Shown here: positions 45,431 to 57,430 of the stretch, one piece after another
Position numbering within the stretch: the stretch's first letter is position 1
How the letters are laid out: each line of letters begins with the position of its first letter
Origin: Hyposmocoma kahamanoa
Taxonomy: Eukaryota > Arthropoda > Insecta > Lepidoptera > Cosmopterigidae
Length of the DNA stretch: 64,000 bases
Direction of reading: 5' to 3'
Assembly: GCF_003589595.1 (NCBI RefSeq)
Contig: NW_020655740.1
Span: forward strand, 111,648 to 175,647
Made by a program: the position numbers and the translations under genes
Notes under the pieces: model-generated
What the model saw: only the letters and a program-made list of their open reading frames with translations
The model's database searches: none
What the model was told of the DNA's origin: nothing

Positions 45431-47720
45431 CCTCGTATATAAAAAAATTCATCCCATACAATAGTAGATGACAATTGTACAATGTGCGAAGTCTCCCTAT
45501 GTGAATATATTGAAAAGAGTCAGACGTAGCGTGGTATTGTTTGAGCTTAATAATTAACAACAAACGGTTCGAAAACTCGAGATTAGGGATGCACGGTTTT
45601 TTTTGCTTTAAATCGATTTTTTGGATTGTAATGGATCGATCCACAGATCGGATCGTATGCTCATGAGTCTTCAAAATCAATTTCGGTTAAAAAATCATTT
45701 TGACAGCCTTTTTGGGATCAGTCGGCTACGACTTTCATCTAGAATGATACTAGCCAGTGAGGAAAGACGAACAGATGGCATAGAAGTAGCGACAATCGCC
45801 AAATATTGTAGACTTATTGTACTTTGTCAAACTACTTTTCCTGCAGCTCAATAAAAAATAGTTCAGAAAGAGACTGTTTTGTTTCAATTATGAATACGAT
45901 AGATCGTATATGCACTTGAATCGATCTTCATAAAAATCAAATCGAAGAATATTTAAACCTATTTATGACTTTAAATTTACATTGTAACGACAAGCTGTTT
46001 TTTATATATTAGTATACCCGTACCGGTCGATAGAGCTATTCCGACCGGCGGGGGGAGCTGCCCAGCTGCGTAGGGCGATATTCCCGGGACCTAGGACCTA
46101 GGTCGAGCTGCGCCCTATGATGACGCTCATCTGACTAGTGATTTTGCTCCCCCGGGCAAAGCTCGGAACTGCGTTTCAATCAAACAAAGGGTACTACTTG
46201 TTTTTGTTTCAAAACGCTTCAAGGGGACATTGTCGTCTATAAGCTTCTGTCTGGCTGTCAAAGAGATTATGGTTTCAGTTTACTTTCATTTAGGTCTGTT
46301 TATTTAGTATAAAAAACGTAAGTAGCTGCTCGTAAGAGTGCAAGTACGTGAACACGGACCGCGTGAAGTCTTCATTCATGCTTTTTCCTAAGGCCGTAAC
46401 TATATATGGGTGGGGGCGCTTTGGCATTTCGCCAATTTGCCACCCTATTGTTACGTCACTGCAAGAACAAGTTAGTAAATTTCCTCGTGAATAGAGTCCA
46501 ACGACATTTGATTCAACCCCGCAACAAGTAGTAGCATTCACATATGTAACAAAACAAAAACAAACAAAATTCCGGACATTCTATTCAAAACATTGTTTAA
46601 AACTACTTTTTTTGTTTACCCACGAAATAAAACAAATTCTAGTTTAATATTTAAATACTGAACCAGAATTTGTATTTATTAATCAATGTTTTTGTTTAAA
46701 TTGATTAATCAATGTTTGGAACAATCTTCAAAAACAATTTCTATCATGTAATGATAAAAAAATTAAAATTGATGTTGTTTTTTTCTTACTGACGATCGTA
46801 TACGTAAACTGTTGCAAGGATTATATTAAGAATCAAACGATTGTACTCTATCGTATTTCACCGTATTTGGAAATACAAGTTGTTTATATACAATTTTCTT
46901 TAGTCCTTTATACCAAAGGAATTTTCCAGTTCTCCGCCCGCGCGATGCTTCTAAGAAGCTTTTCCCCAACAATACATATTTGCACCCAATTGTTATATTT
47001 TTGGCATATGAAATTGCTCATGTTATGCCTGTGTCCTTTGTGGTTTGCTATTTAGGGACGGAAATAACTCAGACACCGTCGAAACTCAGTACAGCACAAA
47101 GGAAACTCTCCAAACTCCAGACGATACTCTCCACAGTGCTGATTAAATTCGAAATGTGCAGACTCCCTTTGCCAGACCCCTAACCCTCCCTTTTTATATT
47201 CATTTTATTTGTTTGTTCAGTCAAATGTAAATGCATAATAGAGTACGTCTTCGCAGTTTAAAACATATTGATTTACTTCAAAAGGAATCTTTCATCGTCT
47301 CAGCGATGGCCGCTTAAATTTTTAATAGTCGATTACAAAAAATATTTGTGTAGCAAGATTTTGGAAACTGCTGCTTAAAAAAACGGTCCATACGTAGGTT
47401 TTTGCAAATAAGCCGGTACCGTTGCTTGTCGGCGCCGCCGTGTATCTTTTTCGTTTCTCCGAAGCCGAAGTTTCGGCATCATGGAATTAAGCTAACTGAT
47501 TATCATTTTTAATTTGATTTCGGCACGCAGCCGATCACCGCTTTAGCTTTTTGCGCTCGCTGGGTTTTGTTTAGATCTTAAAGGGTATGCAATCGCTTTA
47601 TTTAGGCACTCTTCAAAATTATTAATCTTTGTCACAATAAAATAAAAAAAATTGTTCAAAGGCGTCAAATGAAATTACCATCTATTACTATCTGGTATAA
47701 ACATGTTTAGTAAGGACGTT
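45431..47720. other. upstream flank of nab, no recognised gene
   Basis: AT-rich with a GC-rich islet at 46015-46175 that includes a small palindrome (CCTAGGACCTAGG) and a CCGGTCG/CGACCGG inverted pair. ORFs of 60-100 codons have no family signature. Confidence 0.4.
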
Positions 47721-47721
47721 T

Positions 47722-47948
47722 TAGTAACAGTAGCTCCTTGTGAGTGTTCGTCCAGGGAAATACTGCCACTTGAAATTACAGACACTGGGACTTGTCAAGT
47801 TATGTCTCAGGGTGTCAGGTGAAGTGGCAGTGCCCTTCAGATCTTTGTGGTTTAAAGCTTTGATGGCACCGCAACTGTTATGGACTAGCGTGTCGCTTAC
47901 CACCAGGCGCACGACTTGTTCGTCGCGTCACTTAGTATTATAAAAGGA
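47722..47948 (-). repeat. Repeat A copy
   Basis: Inverse orientation: TAGCTCCTTGTGAGTGTTCG, GTCCAGGGAAATACTGCCAC, GACTTGTCAAGTTATGTCTC and TACCACCAGGCGCACGAC. Confidence 0.82.
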
Positions 47949-48416
47949 CGTTTTCAATTATATAGCCACATATTTTCGCATATTTCGAATATCACCTCAG
48001 GGTCTATCAATTTCTCTTGGTGCTGCACATCAGCGAGCCCGAGGGTTGAGCAAATCTCGTGATACGGCAAGGGTAAGCCCTATTACTATTACTGAATAAA
48101 GTCTATTTACAATCTGCAGGGGTATGTAACAGCGTTTGCATCTCCAAACATGATTGACACACCGTTAAATGTGTGCTTCACCTATAAAATCTATATACCC
48201 TAGGGAGACTGGGTGGGGCAATGGCGGCCGCTGCTAGGCACCAGAATCTTTCATAGGCGAGGCGTACGTTTCTTTATTGTGGACCTTGTCACCAATTATA
48301 ATATCCAAACTAACTAACTTATTAATAGTTGTATTGGTGTCTGTACATTGTTTGAGACGAAAAACGCTCGAGGCCCACTTAAGAATACAGATTTATTCGC
48401 CATCGTCATCATCAAA

Positions 48417-48625
48417 TTGCCGCCGTGGCTAAAACTGTCACCATGCTAAACTGCCACGCAGAGGTCCCGGGTTCGATTACCGGTCCGGGAGAAATATTTG
48501 TATGGCCTATATTTATTTCTCTCGTGAGTTTGGGTGTAATTTGTGGTTGTCTACCTATATGTGTGTCCATGGCACCCGCGATACATGGTTTCCTTATCAC
48601 GGGGCTATGTATGTGCGTGTACAAA
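48417..48625 (+). repeat. SINE-B copy
   Basis: TGCCGCCGTGGC head, B box GGTTCGATTAC (one mismatch, 48470-48480), TTTCTCTCGTGAGTTTGGGT body and GGGGCTATG end with an A-rich tail. Confidence 0.85.
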
Positions 48626-48971
48626 AAAAAAACTATTGCACGTTACCCTGTTGGACACGGGTCTGTAGTAAGGATATAATTGCTTGCCCAGGCGGATTGG
48701 GATCTTCGCACATTTTCCAAATCTTGTCTTCTGCGATGCGCATGTTTTATGATGGTATATAAATAGAAAAAGCACAGAGATTCAAACCATCGACTTTTCA
48801 TTGCGCTGACTTTCTGTCCTCACATGGTGATACTTTTGAAGCAAGTACCGCCGATCATCGAACCCACCAGACACGTAGTGACAAATGGTAAAATCGTTGA
48901 TCCATAGAATCAGAACAAATTAACATGGCCCTCTCTCGTGACCACGCGAATACAGACAGTGCCTCAGCATT

Positions 48972-49142
48972 TAACTGCCTCCGTGGCCGTACGGTTACCA
49001 GACAGACCGGGAGAAATATGTGTATATGGCTTACATGTATTTCTCTCGTGGTTTGGATGTAATTTGTGGTTGTCTACCTATGCGTGTGTCCAAGAGACCA
49101 CAGGGTTCCCCTAGTGCGGGGCCAATGAGTGTGTTGTGTTTA
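48972..49142 (+). repeat. SINE-B copy lacking the B box
   Basis: The A-box region (TGGCCGTACGG, 48983-48993) is kept, then about 30 bp with the B box is deleted. The body and GTGCGGGGCCAATG end follow. Confidence 0.8.
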
Positions 49143-49248
49143 TTGTCACTTTTACAGTACAAGACGAAGTCCTTAGGGGGCAAGGGTGAAACTTGGCTAG
49201 AGAGCTTGCCTCGTTGAAGCCTGCACTGAAAATAAAAAGCTGCAATAT

Positions 49249-49632
49249 TGTGAAAGTCAAAGTCAAAATCAAAGTCAAAGATTATTTATTCCATAGGTAA
49301 AATAAATTTACACTTGAAAACGTCACATTTAAGTCACAGTTAATCAAATTTGTGTGGATTCTTGAGCCGTGTCGTCTTTCCATACATCTTTATCTAACAT
49401 GTATAGTCTTCAATTTTGTAATATGATTTTTCGATCAAAATATTTTTAATGTAGTTTTTAAACTTAGGAAATGATAAACTTAATATATGCTCCGGAATCT
49501 TATTGTAAAATCGTATACAGTTCCCCATAAAAGAGTTATTTACCTTGGTTAAACGAAATCGTGGTACCATGAGTTTGGACTTAGCTCTAAGGTTAATATT
49601 ATGGATATCTTCTTTCGTATTGAAATTATGTT
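49249..49632 (-). pseudogene. LINE-1 family 3' end with (CAAAGT)n tail
   Basis: Inverse of the 25.6-26.2 kb copy: tail at about 49249-49280, 3' UTR, then the RT C-terminal words (MVPRFRLTK, NNSFMGNCIR) in the minus frame. A Repeat A fragment abuts it at 49640. Confidence 0.8.
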
Positions 49633-49637
49633 TTTTT

Positions 49638-49718
49638 TACGGGCATACGCACCCTTACGCTTCAAAACCGGAACGCAATGTCACATTACTGCGTGGAGGT
49701 AGAAATAGGTAAGGTTTA
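49638..49718 (+). repeat. Repeat A fragment
   Basis: CACCCTTACGCTTCAAAACC and AGAAATAGGTAAGG match the 3' third of the consensus. Confidence 0.6.
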
Positions 49719-49748
49719 GGAACTTAATTGCTACTAAATATAAATATA

Positions 49749-51032
49749 ATAGGGGTTAAAGTATGAAATTGCCGATTTGTACTGAAAATCTAAATTGTTT
49801 ATTTTTTAAATTTTTAACAAATTTATTTAATCAAAATAGTTGCCATTATTATCTATACATTGCTGCCATCTAATGGGAAGGTTATTAATGCCTTTGCGAT
49901 AGAACTCCGACGATCTAGACTGCACAAACTGTGTGAAAGTATTTTGTACTGCCTCCTGGGAAGAAAACTTCTTGTCACGTAGATAATTGTCCAAATCACG
50001 AAAAAAATGGTAGTCCGTTGGAGCAAGGTCTGGTGAATACGGAGGATGACGAATGGTTTCTAACTGCAGTTCCTGAAGGGTCAAAATGGTTTCTCGTGCT
50101 GTGTGAGGTCTCGCGTTGTCGTGGAGCAATAATGGTGAAGATCGATTCATGAGTCGGGGCTGTTTTACTGCTAGTTTTGTCAACATGGTTCGGAGTTCGG
50201 CACAATAGACATCTGCCGTTATTGCTTGACCAGATCGGAGAAAACTATAGTGAATAACACCATGCTGAGACCACCAAACAGTTACCATTACCTTTTTATT
50301 GGTAAGTTTTGCTTTAGGACACTGTTGTGGCATTTGACCTGGGGTCAGCCATTGCATTTTTCTTTTCTGGTTATCATAAAGAATCCACTTTTCATCACAT
50401 GTTACAATTCGATCCAATATTCCTTCATTTCTGTACCGGTTCAACAAGGCAACACAAGTTTCAACACGCGTTTCTTTCTGCAGATCAGTCAAATCATGAG
50501 GCACCCATTTTTCGAATTTTTTTATTTTATTGATTTGACGCAAGTGAGTCTATATTGTGGGTAAGGTAACGTTAAACCATGCCGCTAATTCCTGGGTAGT
50601 TTGACTAGGATCGGCTTCCACTATCTCTCTTAATTCATCGTTATTCACCTGTGTGGGCGGTCTTCCTCGTGGCTCGTTCTTTAAGTCGAAATTTCCATCA
50701 CGAAAGCGTTTAAACCAAAATCGCACGGTGCGTTCATTAGTAGACCCCTCTCCAAACGCAGCATTGATATTGCGGGCTGTTTCTGCCGCGTTAGTTCCGC
50801 GTCGGAACTCGTATTCAAAAATCACTCGAATTTTCGCAGTATCCATCTTTCTTGTCTAAATTGAATAACAAAAACAATTGAAAGTCGATATTCAAATGTT
50901 TCAAATTTAAAAAAAAAAATCACAGAAACCATTTGAAAAAAGTTTCATTCGAAAACCTCAAACCATGAAGATTCTATGAAAATTCAAAGAACCTATTGCA
51001 ATAAAACGGCAATTTCATACTTTAACCCCTAA
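49749..51032 (-). mobile_element. complete mariner element, cecropia-type
   Basis: 1284 bp with imperfect terminal repeats (ATAGGGGTTAAAGTATG left, TTAGGGGTTAAAGTATG right) and TA duplications at 49747-49748 and 51033-51034. The end sequence recalls the Hsmar1/cecropia mariner group (TTAGG start, ATTGC interior). It carries one transposase frame with a single stop codon. Two partial relatives are in this window. Confidence 0.95.
49827..50846 (-). pseudogene. mariner transposase, DD34D, one premature TAG
   Basis: Read from ATG 50846 to the stop at 49827, the frame is 339 codons, the usual mariner length, with one in-frame TAG at codon 99 (50552-50550). The N-terminal half has the paired helix-turn-helix region (AAETARNINAAFGEGSTNER, VRFWFKRFRDGNFDL). 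The catalytic half keeps all three acidic residues: VTCDEKW (D151), LLLHDNARPH (D243) and APTDYHFF (D278), with 34 residues between the last two. The WVPHDLT linker is present. No frameshift occurs, so a single base change explains the loss. It would catalyse cut-and-paste transposition if intact. Confidence 0.93.
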
Positions 51033-51039
51033 TATTTAT

Positions 51040-51139
51040 NNNNNNNNNNNNNNNNNNNNNNNNNNNNNNNNNNNNNNNNNNNNNNNNNNNNNNNNNNNNN
51101 NNNNNNNNNNNNNNNNNNNNNNNNNNNNNNNNNNNNNNN
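51040..51139. other. assembly gap, 100 N
   Basis: Exactly 100 N between two near-identical mariner right halves, a typical unknown-length gap. Confidence 0.99.
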
Positions 51140-51684
51140 ATCATGAGGCACCCATTTTTCGAATTTTTTTATTTTATTGATTTGACGCAAGTGAGTCTAT
51201 ATTGTGGGTAAGGTAACGTTAAACCATGCCGCTAATTCCTGGGTAGTTTGACTAGGATCGGCTTCCACTATCTCTCTTAATTCATCGTTATTCACCTGTG
51301 TGGGCGGTCTTCCTCGTGGCTCGTTCTTTAAGTCGAAATTTCCATCACGAAAGCGTTTAAACCAAAATCGCACGGTGCGTTCATTAGTAGACCCCTCTCC
51401 AAACGCAGCATTGATATTGCGGGCTGTTTCTGCCGCGTTAGTTCCGCGTCGGAACTCGTATTAAAAAATCACTCGAATTTTCGCAGTAGGTATCCATCTT
51501 TCTTGTCTAAATTGAATAACAAAAAACAATTGAAAGTCGATATTCAAATGTTTCAAATTTAAAAAAAAAAATCACAGAAACCATTTGAAAAAAGTTTCAT
51601 TCGAAAACCTCAAACCATGAAGATTCTATGAAAATTCAAAGAACCTATTGCAATAAAACGGCAATTTCATACTTTAACCCCTAA
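51140..51684 (-). mobile_element. partial mariner, right end only (transposase N-terminus)
   Basis: Matches 50495-51032 almost exactly, including the same TAG after LPTI. Added differences are a second premature stop (TTTTTTAATAC where the other copy has GAA) and a 4-bp insertion just after the start codon. The right end and TA duplication (51685-51686) are intact. The left part is lost in the gap. Confidence 0.92.
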
Positions 51685-51689
51685 TATTA

Positions 51690-52145
51690 TCGACAAAGTC
51701 GACGCGTTACCACCTCAAGGGTTCTTTTTGCGTATTTGTTCTTGTTGCACATTTTCGTTATAAACAATAAGTTTTCACAAAAGAACAAGAGACTGGGCTA
51801 GCTACAATGTCTACTTATGAAGCTGTTTTCTTCTTCCTCCACTTTGCTGACAGTAAGTCTCAACTGACACTGGCGCAATGTCGAAGGGTCGCGACGCGTC
51901 ATGTTTTTCGCCTATAGCATATTCATCTCTAATTTCCCATCATTAAGGTACAAATTTGTGTTGTGCAAATGTGGAATCGAGAGTCGACTCCCGATAATGA
52001 GCACTTTTGCGTGTGGTGGCGTATTAATAAGTTAGCTTATAAGATATATTGTTTAGTCTAAATAAATCAGTTCGTGATTGACACTCGGTTGTTACACTTG
52101 TCTTCACTTGGCGACCCTGTCATGCCGCATCGTAACTTAATCCGG
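51690..52145 (+). mobile_element. possible LTR-retrotransposon remnant (LTR end and primer-binding-like site)
   Basis: TCTAAATAAATCAGTTCGTG resembles an LTR R region with a polyadenylation signal. It is followed by ACTCGGTTGTTACACTTGTC and then TTGGCGACCCTGTC, which looks like a tRNA primer-binding site just after an LTR. No gag or pol frame follows and the 5' LTR border is unclear. Confidence 0.3.
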
Positions 52146-52649
52146 GCTGACTCAGTTACTTCGAGTGAACTTTAACTAAATAGAATATCGTTTGTAAATA
52201 TGGCACATTGTCATTTTGAGTACTCCAGTGCAGTCGATTAAAAAATAACTAAAGTTGACAACAATGGGAAAAGGCGCTTCTAAGGATGAATGCAGTGGGA
52301 GCTGGAAATTCTTTAAATTTGGAGCAAATGAAATCACACACAAGCGCCTGGCACTGCGTGTATTTTGTTGTCGCCACACTGTGATCAGGGCGCACTAATG
52401 TCGTCGGCACGCGTCGCCATACGTTGTAGTTGAAAAGCAGGACGTGACGCGACGCTTCGACGCTGCGCCAGTGTGAGTTGAGCCTAAACGTTTAAGTATA
52501 TTTCGTAAATTACTTGTCTTATTCAATTAATAAATTAACAGTCCTAAGACGCACTCCACGTGACTACTTGTATTCGTTATTGGATATAGACAAACACGCA
52601 GACATTGACAAACTGGACCGTCTACATATGGAGTCAAAGCAGTTAAAAT

Positions 52650-52880
52650 AATGAGTATGATGTATGACATTTACAAAGAGCAACCCCTAGAGTTTCTTGC
52701 TAATTCGAAATTTAATCGACACGATGCTTCAAATTTTATTAACCTTTTAAGGCCATGTGGCTACGAGTTGTGGGTAAATTGGACAATAACGATGTTTGTA
52801 AATACTTCAGTAGGGCTGAAATTGTACCTGTATGAAAAAAAAACACAATTACTAACTTACGTTTACTGTAAATAAAACCA
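52650..52880 (+). repeat. LINE-1 family 3' UTR fragment
   Basis: GAGCAACCCCTAGAGTTTCTTGC-like words match the family 3' UTR near 52676-52702. The rest is not recognised. Confidence 0.4.
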
Positions 52881-53192
52881 GATCACAACAAAGTTACAGT
52901 TACGAAGATTAACTAATTAATTGCAACAATAATGCATTATTATCTAAGCTCAGCGATGTCAGCTGCGCGAAGGCAATTTTCCTGTGACGTTTGTAGATAC
53001 ATAGCAAATATGCAACAAAGGCTGTTGCAACCCGTCTGCGTCGACCGCAGAAGATGCGTAACGTATTAAGCTGGACTAAGTTATCTTGCCTCAATTATAT
53101 TACAATGATAAGTGCTTAATATCATGGATTTTCCTCCAGATACGCCTTTTAAAAATACTATTATTAGTAAATGTTCAGATTTCCATAGCTAG

Positions 53193-53248
53193 CGGAAGAT
53201 TTTAGATTTTTTTAAATAAATATAGTTAAAAAATCTAAAATTCTTCCG
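53193..53248. other. strong short hairpin
   Basis: Arms CGGAAGATTTTAGATTTTTT and its near-perfect inverse (ending CTTCCG) pair over about 23 bp around a loop of about 10 bases. It could be a fold-back relic. There is no supporting RNA evidence. Confidence 0.5.
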
Positions 53249-53399
53249 TTATTCTTATTATTTTCGTATTTAATATTATCTCTGCACGTAATCAACGTCT
53301 CTAAAGAATAAATATACACCTAATTAAAATTACTAGTCCGCGTTTATGAATAAACTGATTGTTTTTCATGCCCGTACATTTGATTAAAACCTTTTATTT

Positions 53400-53445
53400 T
53401 TTACATAAAGATTATTTTGAATTTAAATTTGAATTTGAATTTGAC
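53400..53445 (+). repeat. LINE tail (TTTGAA)n
   Basis: AAAGATTATTTTGAATTTAA plus GAATTTGAATTTGA, identical in style to the tail at 59.48 kb. An isolated LINE end. Confidence 0.5.
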
Positions 53446-54360
53446 CATAGTGTGGACGGTTTACTTACGTATTTGCCACTTTGGCTCCTTTGATGTGCGT
53501 CTAGAAATCGACCAGCACGCGGTAACGGCGAGTTTGGTATTTTGAATTTGTCGAATAGGCAGCAAATACGCAAATACAAATAATCATGTGAAGTGCCGCC
53601 ATTAAAATAGGCAAATGTATACAGATTCACGTACGATGGGCGTATCCGTTTAGTCTTTCATTCGTTGTGCTATTCTGTACCTATTTACTATGTACACGGC
53701 TAATGAATTGAACCCCCTTTTCCCCTTCCCTTCGACCCGCCTGCATTTCCTGGAAGCGCACTATCCTCCAGGACACGATCGATACAGCTCTCTATTAAAG
53801 TCTAGATTCGAGAGGTAATGTTGCTATGCGTGTATTTGACCTCGAACGTTCGAATGGGGGATCAAAATCACGAATGTGACGCGAGTTGCAAACATAGTGC
53901 TCATTGAATTCAAAGTACAGTATACTCGCAAATGTTGTTTTTGTTATGAAATAAATAAAAAATACAGTCTCGCGAAACGGTATTGTGCGAAGCAGAAAAC
54001 TATTTCAATTGAGTTTGGCGGGTTTCAGTTGTCTAGAATTGAAACAACGTTTGGGTCCATTTAATGGAGAAAGGCAGTTGGGAAGAAACCAACCAACTCC
54101 TTAGAAAAGTATGACAAAGAGAAAAACCTTCGACTGTTCCGAGTTTTATTTTTGCAATCACGTTGCTTGAACGTACGTCTCTTAGTATTTATTTTCCCTT
54201 ACAATGTAATTATTTCACAACGCCGTGTTCTGCCATTTGCCTAAATACTAGTCCTTGGCTGGTTGAAATATTTCAGAGGAAATACACGTGACATTATGAA
54301 ATAAAATCTTAAATTTTTATTGCATGTCAAAATTTTTAACCACTTTTGTGACTTAACTCC

Positions 54361-54742
54361 ACTAGTTTGTTATAATTATTAATACAAATTTTCTTTTCTT
54401 TTGTCGAATATTTAGATAAAGACAATACAGTGTGTCTCAACTGTGACTCAGATGAAGAAATGACTGATGAATAAGATTATTGATTAATCAGAATGTAGTT
54501 AATTAAATTTTTATTGAATTGATATTCAATTATTTTTTGTGAAATTACTCCACTAGTTTGTTATAATTATTAATACAAATTTTCTTTTCTTTTGTCGAAT
54601 ATTTAGATAAAGACAATACAGTGTGTCTCAACTGTGACTCAGATGAAGAAATGAGCGATGAATAAGATTATTGATTAATCAGAATGTAGTTAATTAAATT
54701 TTTATTGAATTGATATTCAATTATTTTTTGTGAAATTACTCC
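54361..54742 (+). repeat. tandem pair of 191-bp units
   Basis: Two consecutive units (54361-54551 and 54552-54742) are nearly identical, differing by ACTGATG versus AGCGATG. Each contains the SINE-C arm, a CTTTTCTTTTGTCGAAT segment and TCAGAATGTAGTT. A third partial start leads into SINE-C. Confidence 0.88.
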
Positions 54743-55043
54743 ACTAGTTTGATATAATTATTAATACAAAGATCGAACACTCAGAAAAAACACTCAGAAA
54801 AAATTCCTTCGATCTGCAATAGATTTCTCATAGATGGCGCTACGACTAAAAAGTCGTTGAAAGACCAAGTACAAAGACACGGCGCAAGCACATAGAAAAA
54901 TTCGTGAGTTCCGTTGGTTCGTTCCGTGGCTTACCTAGTTGGTATAGCGTCTGGCACGGTATGCAAGAAGACGTCGGTTCGAATCCGACCGGATCAAAGG
55001 AATTTTTTCTGAGTGTTCGATCTTTGTATTAATAATTATAACA
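54683..55043 (+). repeat. SINE-C copy with tRNA-like head and flanking duplication
   Basis: Left arm from 54690, then the CATAGATGGCGCTACGAC segment, an A-box region TGGCTTACCTAGTTGG (with a CCTA insertion relative to other copies) and an exact B box GGTTCGAATCC (54976-54986). The right arm ends AATAATTATAAC. AGAATGTAGTT occurs directly before the left arm and directly after the right arm, consistent with an 11-bp target duplication. Confidence 0.8.
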
Positions 55044-55666
55044 GAATGTAGTTTTTTTAAGTTTAGTTGTGCACAGCATAGCAGCTTATATACAGTTATA
55101 AAAAAGATTGTTTTATTTAAGAAAAATCTTTGTTATTCTGGCATAACCTAACAATTTGCCTCAAGGGCGGAACAACAAAGCGGGGCTGAACGTTCCGCAC
55201 CGAAATATTAAAATTAAATTTATAAAATTGTAAAAAAATATTGAGATATTAGTACAAGTGATTATACTATTATAAAAGTGATAAACATTTATTCAATACT
55301 TCTACATGTTGAAAATCAAACTCTTCATTTTCAGTATAAAACTTCAAGTCATTTGAAAATCGGAACGTTCAGCCTCGCTCTCCACTGTTATACCAAGTTT
55401 TCTGATATAACTTATATTTGGTTTGGCACTTTACATCTAGAGCACTACATCATAACAATCTCAAATTAATAAGGCATGTATATACGTAAAACAGTAGACT
55501 TACAATGAAAAGCTGTTGAAGAGGGCAATTAGTGAGAGGGGTGAGTTGCCCGACCCAGGCCTGAAACAATGTCGAGTAGTTACTTTTTTATTTTCGCGTT
55601 GTTTAAATGGGTACTCAGGTCATGAGATTAATATTGTGGAGGTAACTTATCTGCCTAGGCTCCCGT

Positions 55667-55868
55667 GCCTCTGTGGCCGAACGGTTACCATGACTGCCAC
55701 GCAGAGGTCCCAGGTTCGATTCCTAGGCAAGGAGAAATATTTGTAAGGCCTATATTTATTTCTGTCGTGAGTTTGGGTGTAATTTATGGTTGTCTATGTG
55801 TGTGTCCAAGGCACCCGCGACACAGAGTTACCCTAGACTAGGTCTGTGTTGAGTGTTTGCGTTATTAT
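55667..55868 (+). repeat. SINE-B copy
   Basis: A box TGGCCGAACGG (55673-55683) and exact B box GGTTCGATTCC (55713-55723), then the usual body. It is the best-preserved pol III promoter pair of the family here. Confidence 0.87.
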
Positions 55869-55869
55869 T

Positions 55870-57300
55870 ATTTATTTATTGTTCAGTTATGAATTTAATA
55901 ATAGTTTTTTTTATTTCTTGTTGAATTTGGGCAAAGTTCCTTTTATAAATATGAAAAACTGGCTAAGCCAGACAACTTTACTTAGTAAATATAGATTTTG
56001 ACATCAATCGTTACAATTTTGAAGAATTGCGGCACCGGTCATTTCATTATCGGAAACCGTCAATCGCAAACATGAATTACCATAATTTCAAATTATATTT
56101 CTAACATATTTTCAGCGTTTAAAAGGGGTGTGTATGTAAAGCCAAACAAGTAGAATTGCATTCTGACACCCCTGGAGTTTCTTTTCTATACACGACAGTG
56201 CTAGCGTAATAATCCTTTAGTAATTTATAATTAAATGCAGAATATTTATTACTAAACTCTATGAACTTTCAAGAACACTCAAATCAAATAAAGGTCAAAC
56301 CCCATTTGATCTCACGGAACAGCACCACAGTCATAACTAAAAGCACATAATAATGATAGGGTGTCGCGTCATTAGTACAAAAATGTGTTATTTACATTGA
56401 AAAATTGTTAACGATCAATAACAATACAGTCAGTGACGCACTCCTTTATTCTTACATCAAATATTGTTCAATTGCTGCCCTCGTGAGAAGCCTTGTAGTT
56501 TTTCTTGTGGACAAAAAGCTGAGTTTCCCACAACGAACAGTTACTATATCATCATATCGCCTCATTTCCAGCTAGCCGATACAACTTTTCACTGAGGAAA
56601 AACCTACACTACCTTAACAGTCCGATGGATATTATCTATAGAAAAACTGAGGCCATAACAACAGCGGATACACGAGTAGTGAATAAACATTGATCATCGT
56701 GACAAATCGGAAACGACGAAAATGTACGAACGCAATTGCCACATCCATAACTTTGTCGTAAATTCTTTTTCATCTTATTGCTTGTTGTTGGTGACCTTTT
56801 TTAATTTCGCCGCGTCAATATTGTAAAAATAACAAAAAAATACTGAATGTCTGAAACATTTATGACAGCTACTTAAATACAAAACTTTATTTACGAAAAT
56901 CTATGCCTTTTTTAGGAGTTTGCCAACGTCAATTTTGTAAAAGTAATATAAAAATTATGGCGATCGGCGGTAATATCAAGTTTTCTTAATCAATATCTTA
57001 ACGTCAAAGTGACAATGATAACCGAATGAATAAATAAATAAATGATAGATCGGGGTTGTTGCGAATATCATAACATCCAAGCATTAACGCGACTCAATTA
57101 GCGCCTATTTGTTTTGAAAACTGAAATGTATCGCGTATATAACCAGCAATAGAGACGAAATAAGGGCTATATATTCCTGGTAACTCATCAGTGATACATC
57201 ACTTATATGTATCAACTCTCGTTTGCATTGAAATATAGACAGCGCCAACAACTGACCTGTGTGTATGTCTCCTAATTCAAAATTCTTATTAGACTTTATC
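55870..57300. other. upstream flank, no recognised gene
   Basis: AT-rich. A possible short LINE 3' UTR echo (ACACCCCTGGAGTTTCTTTT) lies at about 56168. No other signal. Confidence 0.35.
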
Positions 57301-57302
57301 TG

Positions 57303-57430
57303 TAGGGCTGCCACGATACGGCGCTACTTGTGCGAGAGCGACATAAAGCGAGAGATCTGTATGCGAGAACAGCAGTATGTCACGTTTTATATCGCTCTCG
57401 GGGAAGTTGCGTCCTTTCGTGCTAACCCTA
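57303..57430. mobile_element. small fold-back MITE, 128 bp
   Basis: The ends TAGGGCTGCCACGATACG and the inverse of TAGGGTTAGCACGAAAGG pair imperfectly. An inner pair, CGAGAGCGACATAAA and TTTATATCGCTCTCG, pairs with one mismatch. CTG flanks both sides, possibly a 3-bp duplication. Confidence 0.6.

Noticed and set aside
50226..50564. 112-codon plus-strand ORF
   Set aside because: Shadow of the mariner transposase on the opposite strand.
55667..55740. tRNA gene
   Set aside because: A and B boxes match, but the sequence continues into the SINE-B body and is repeated seven times in the window.
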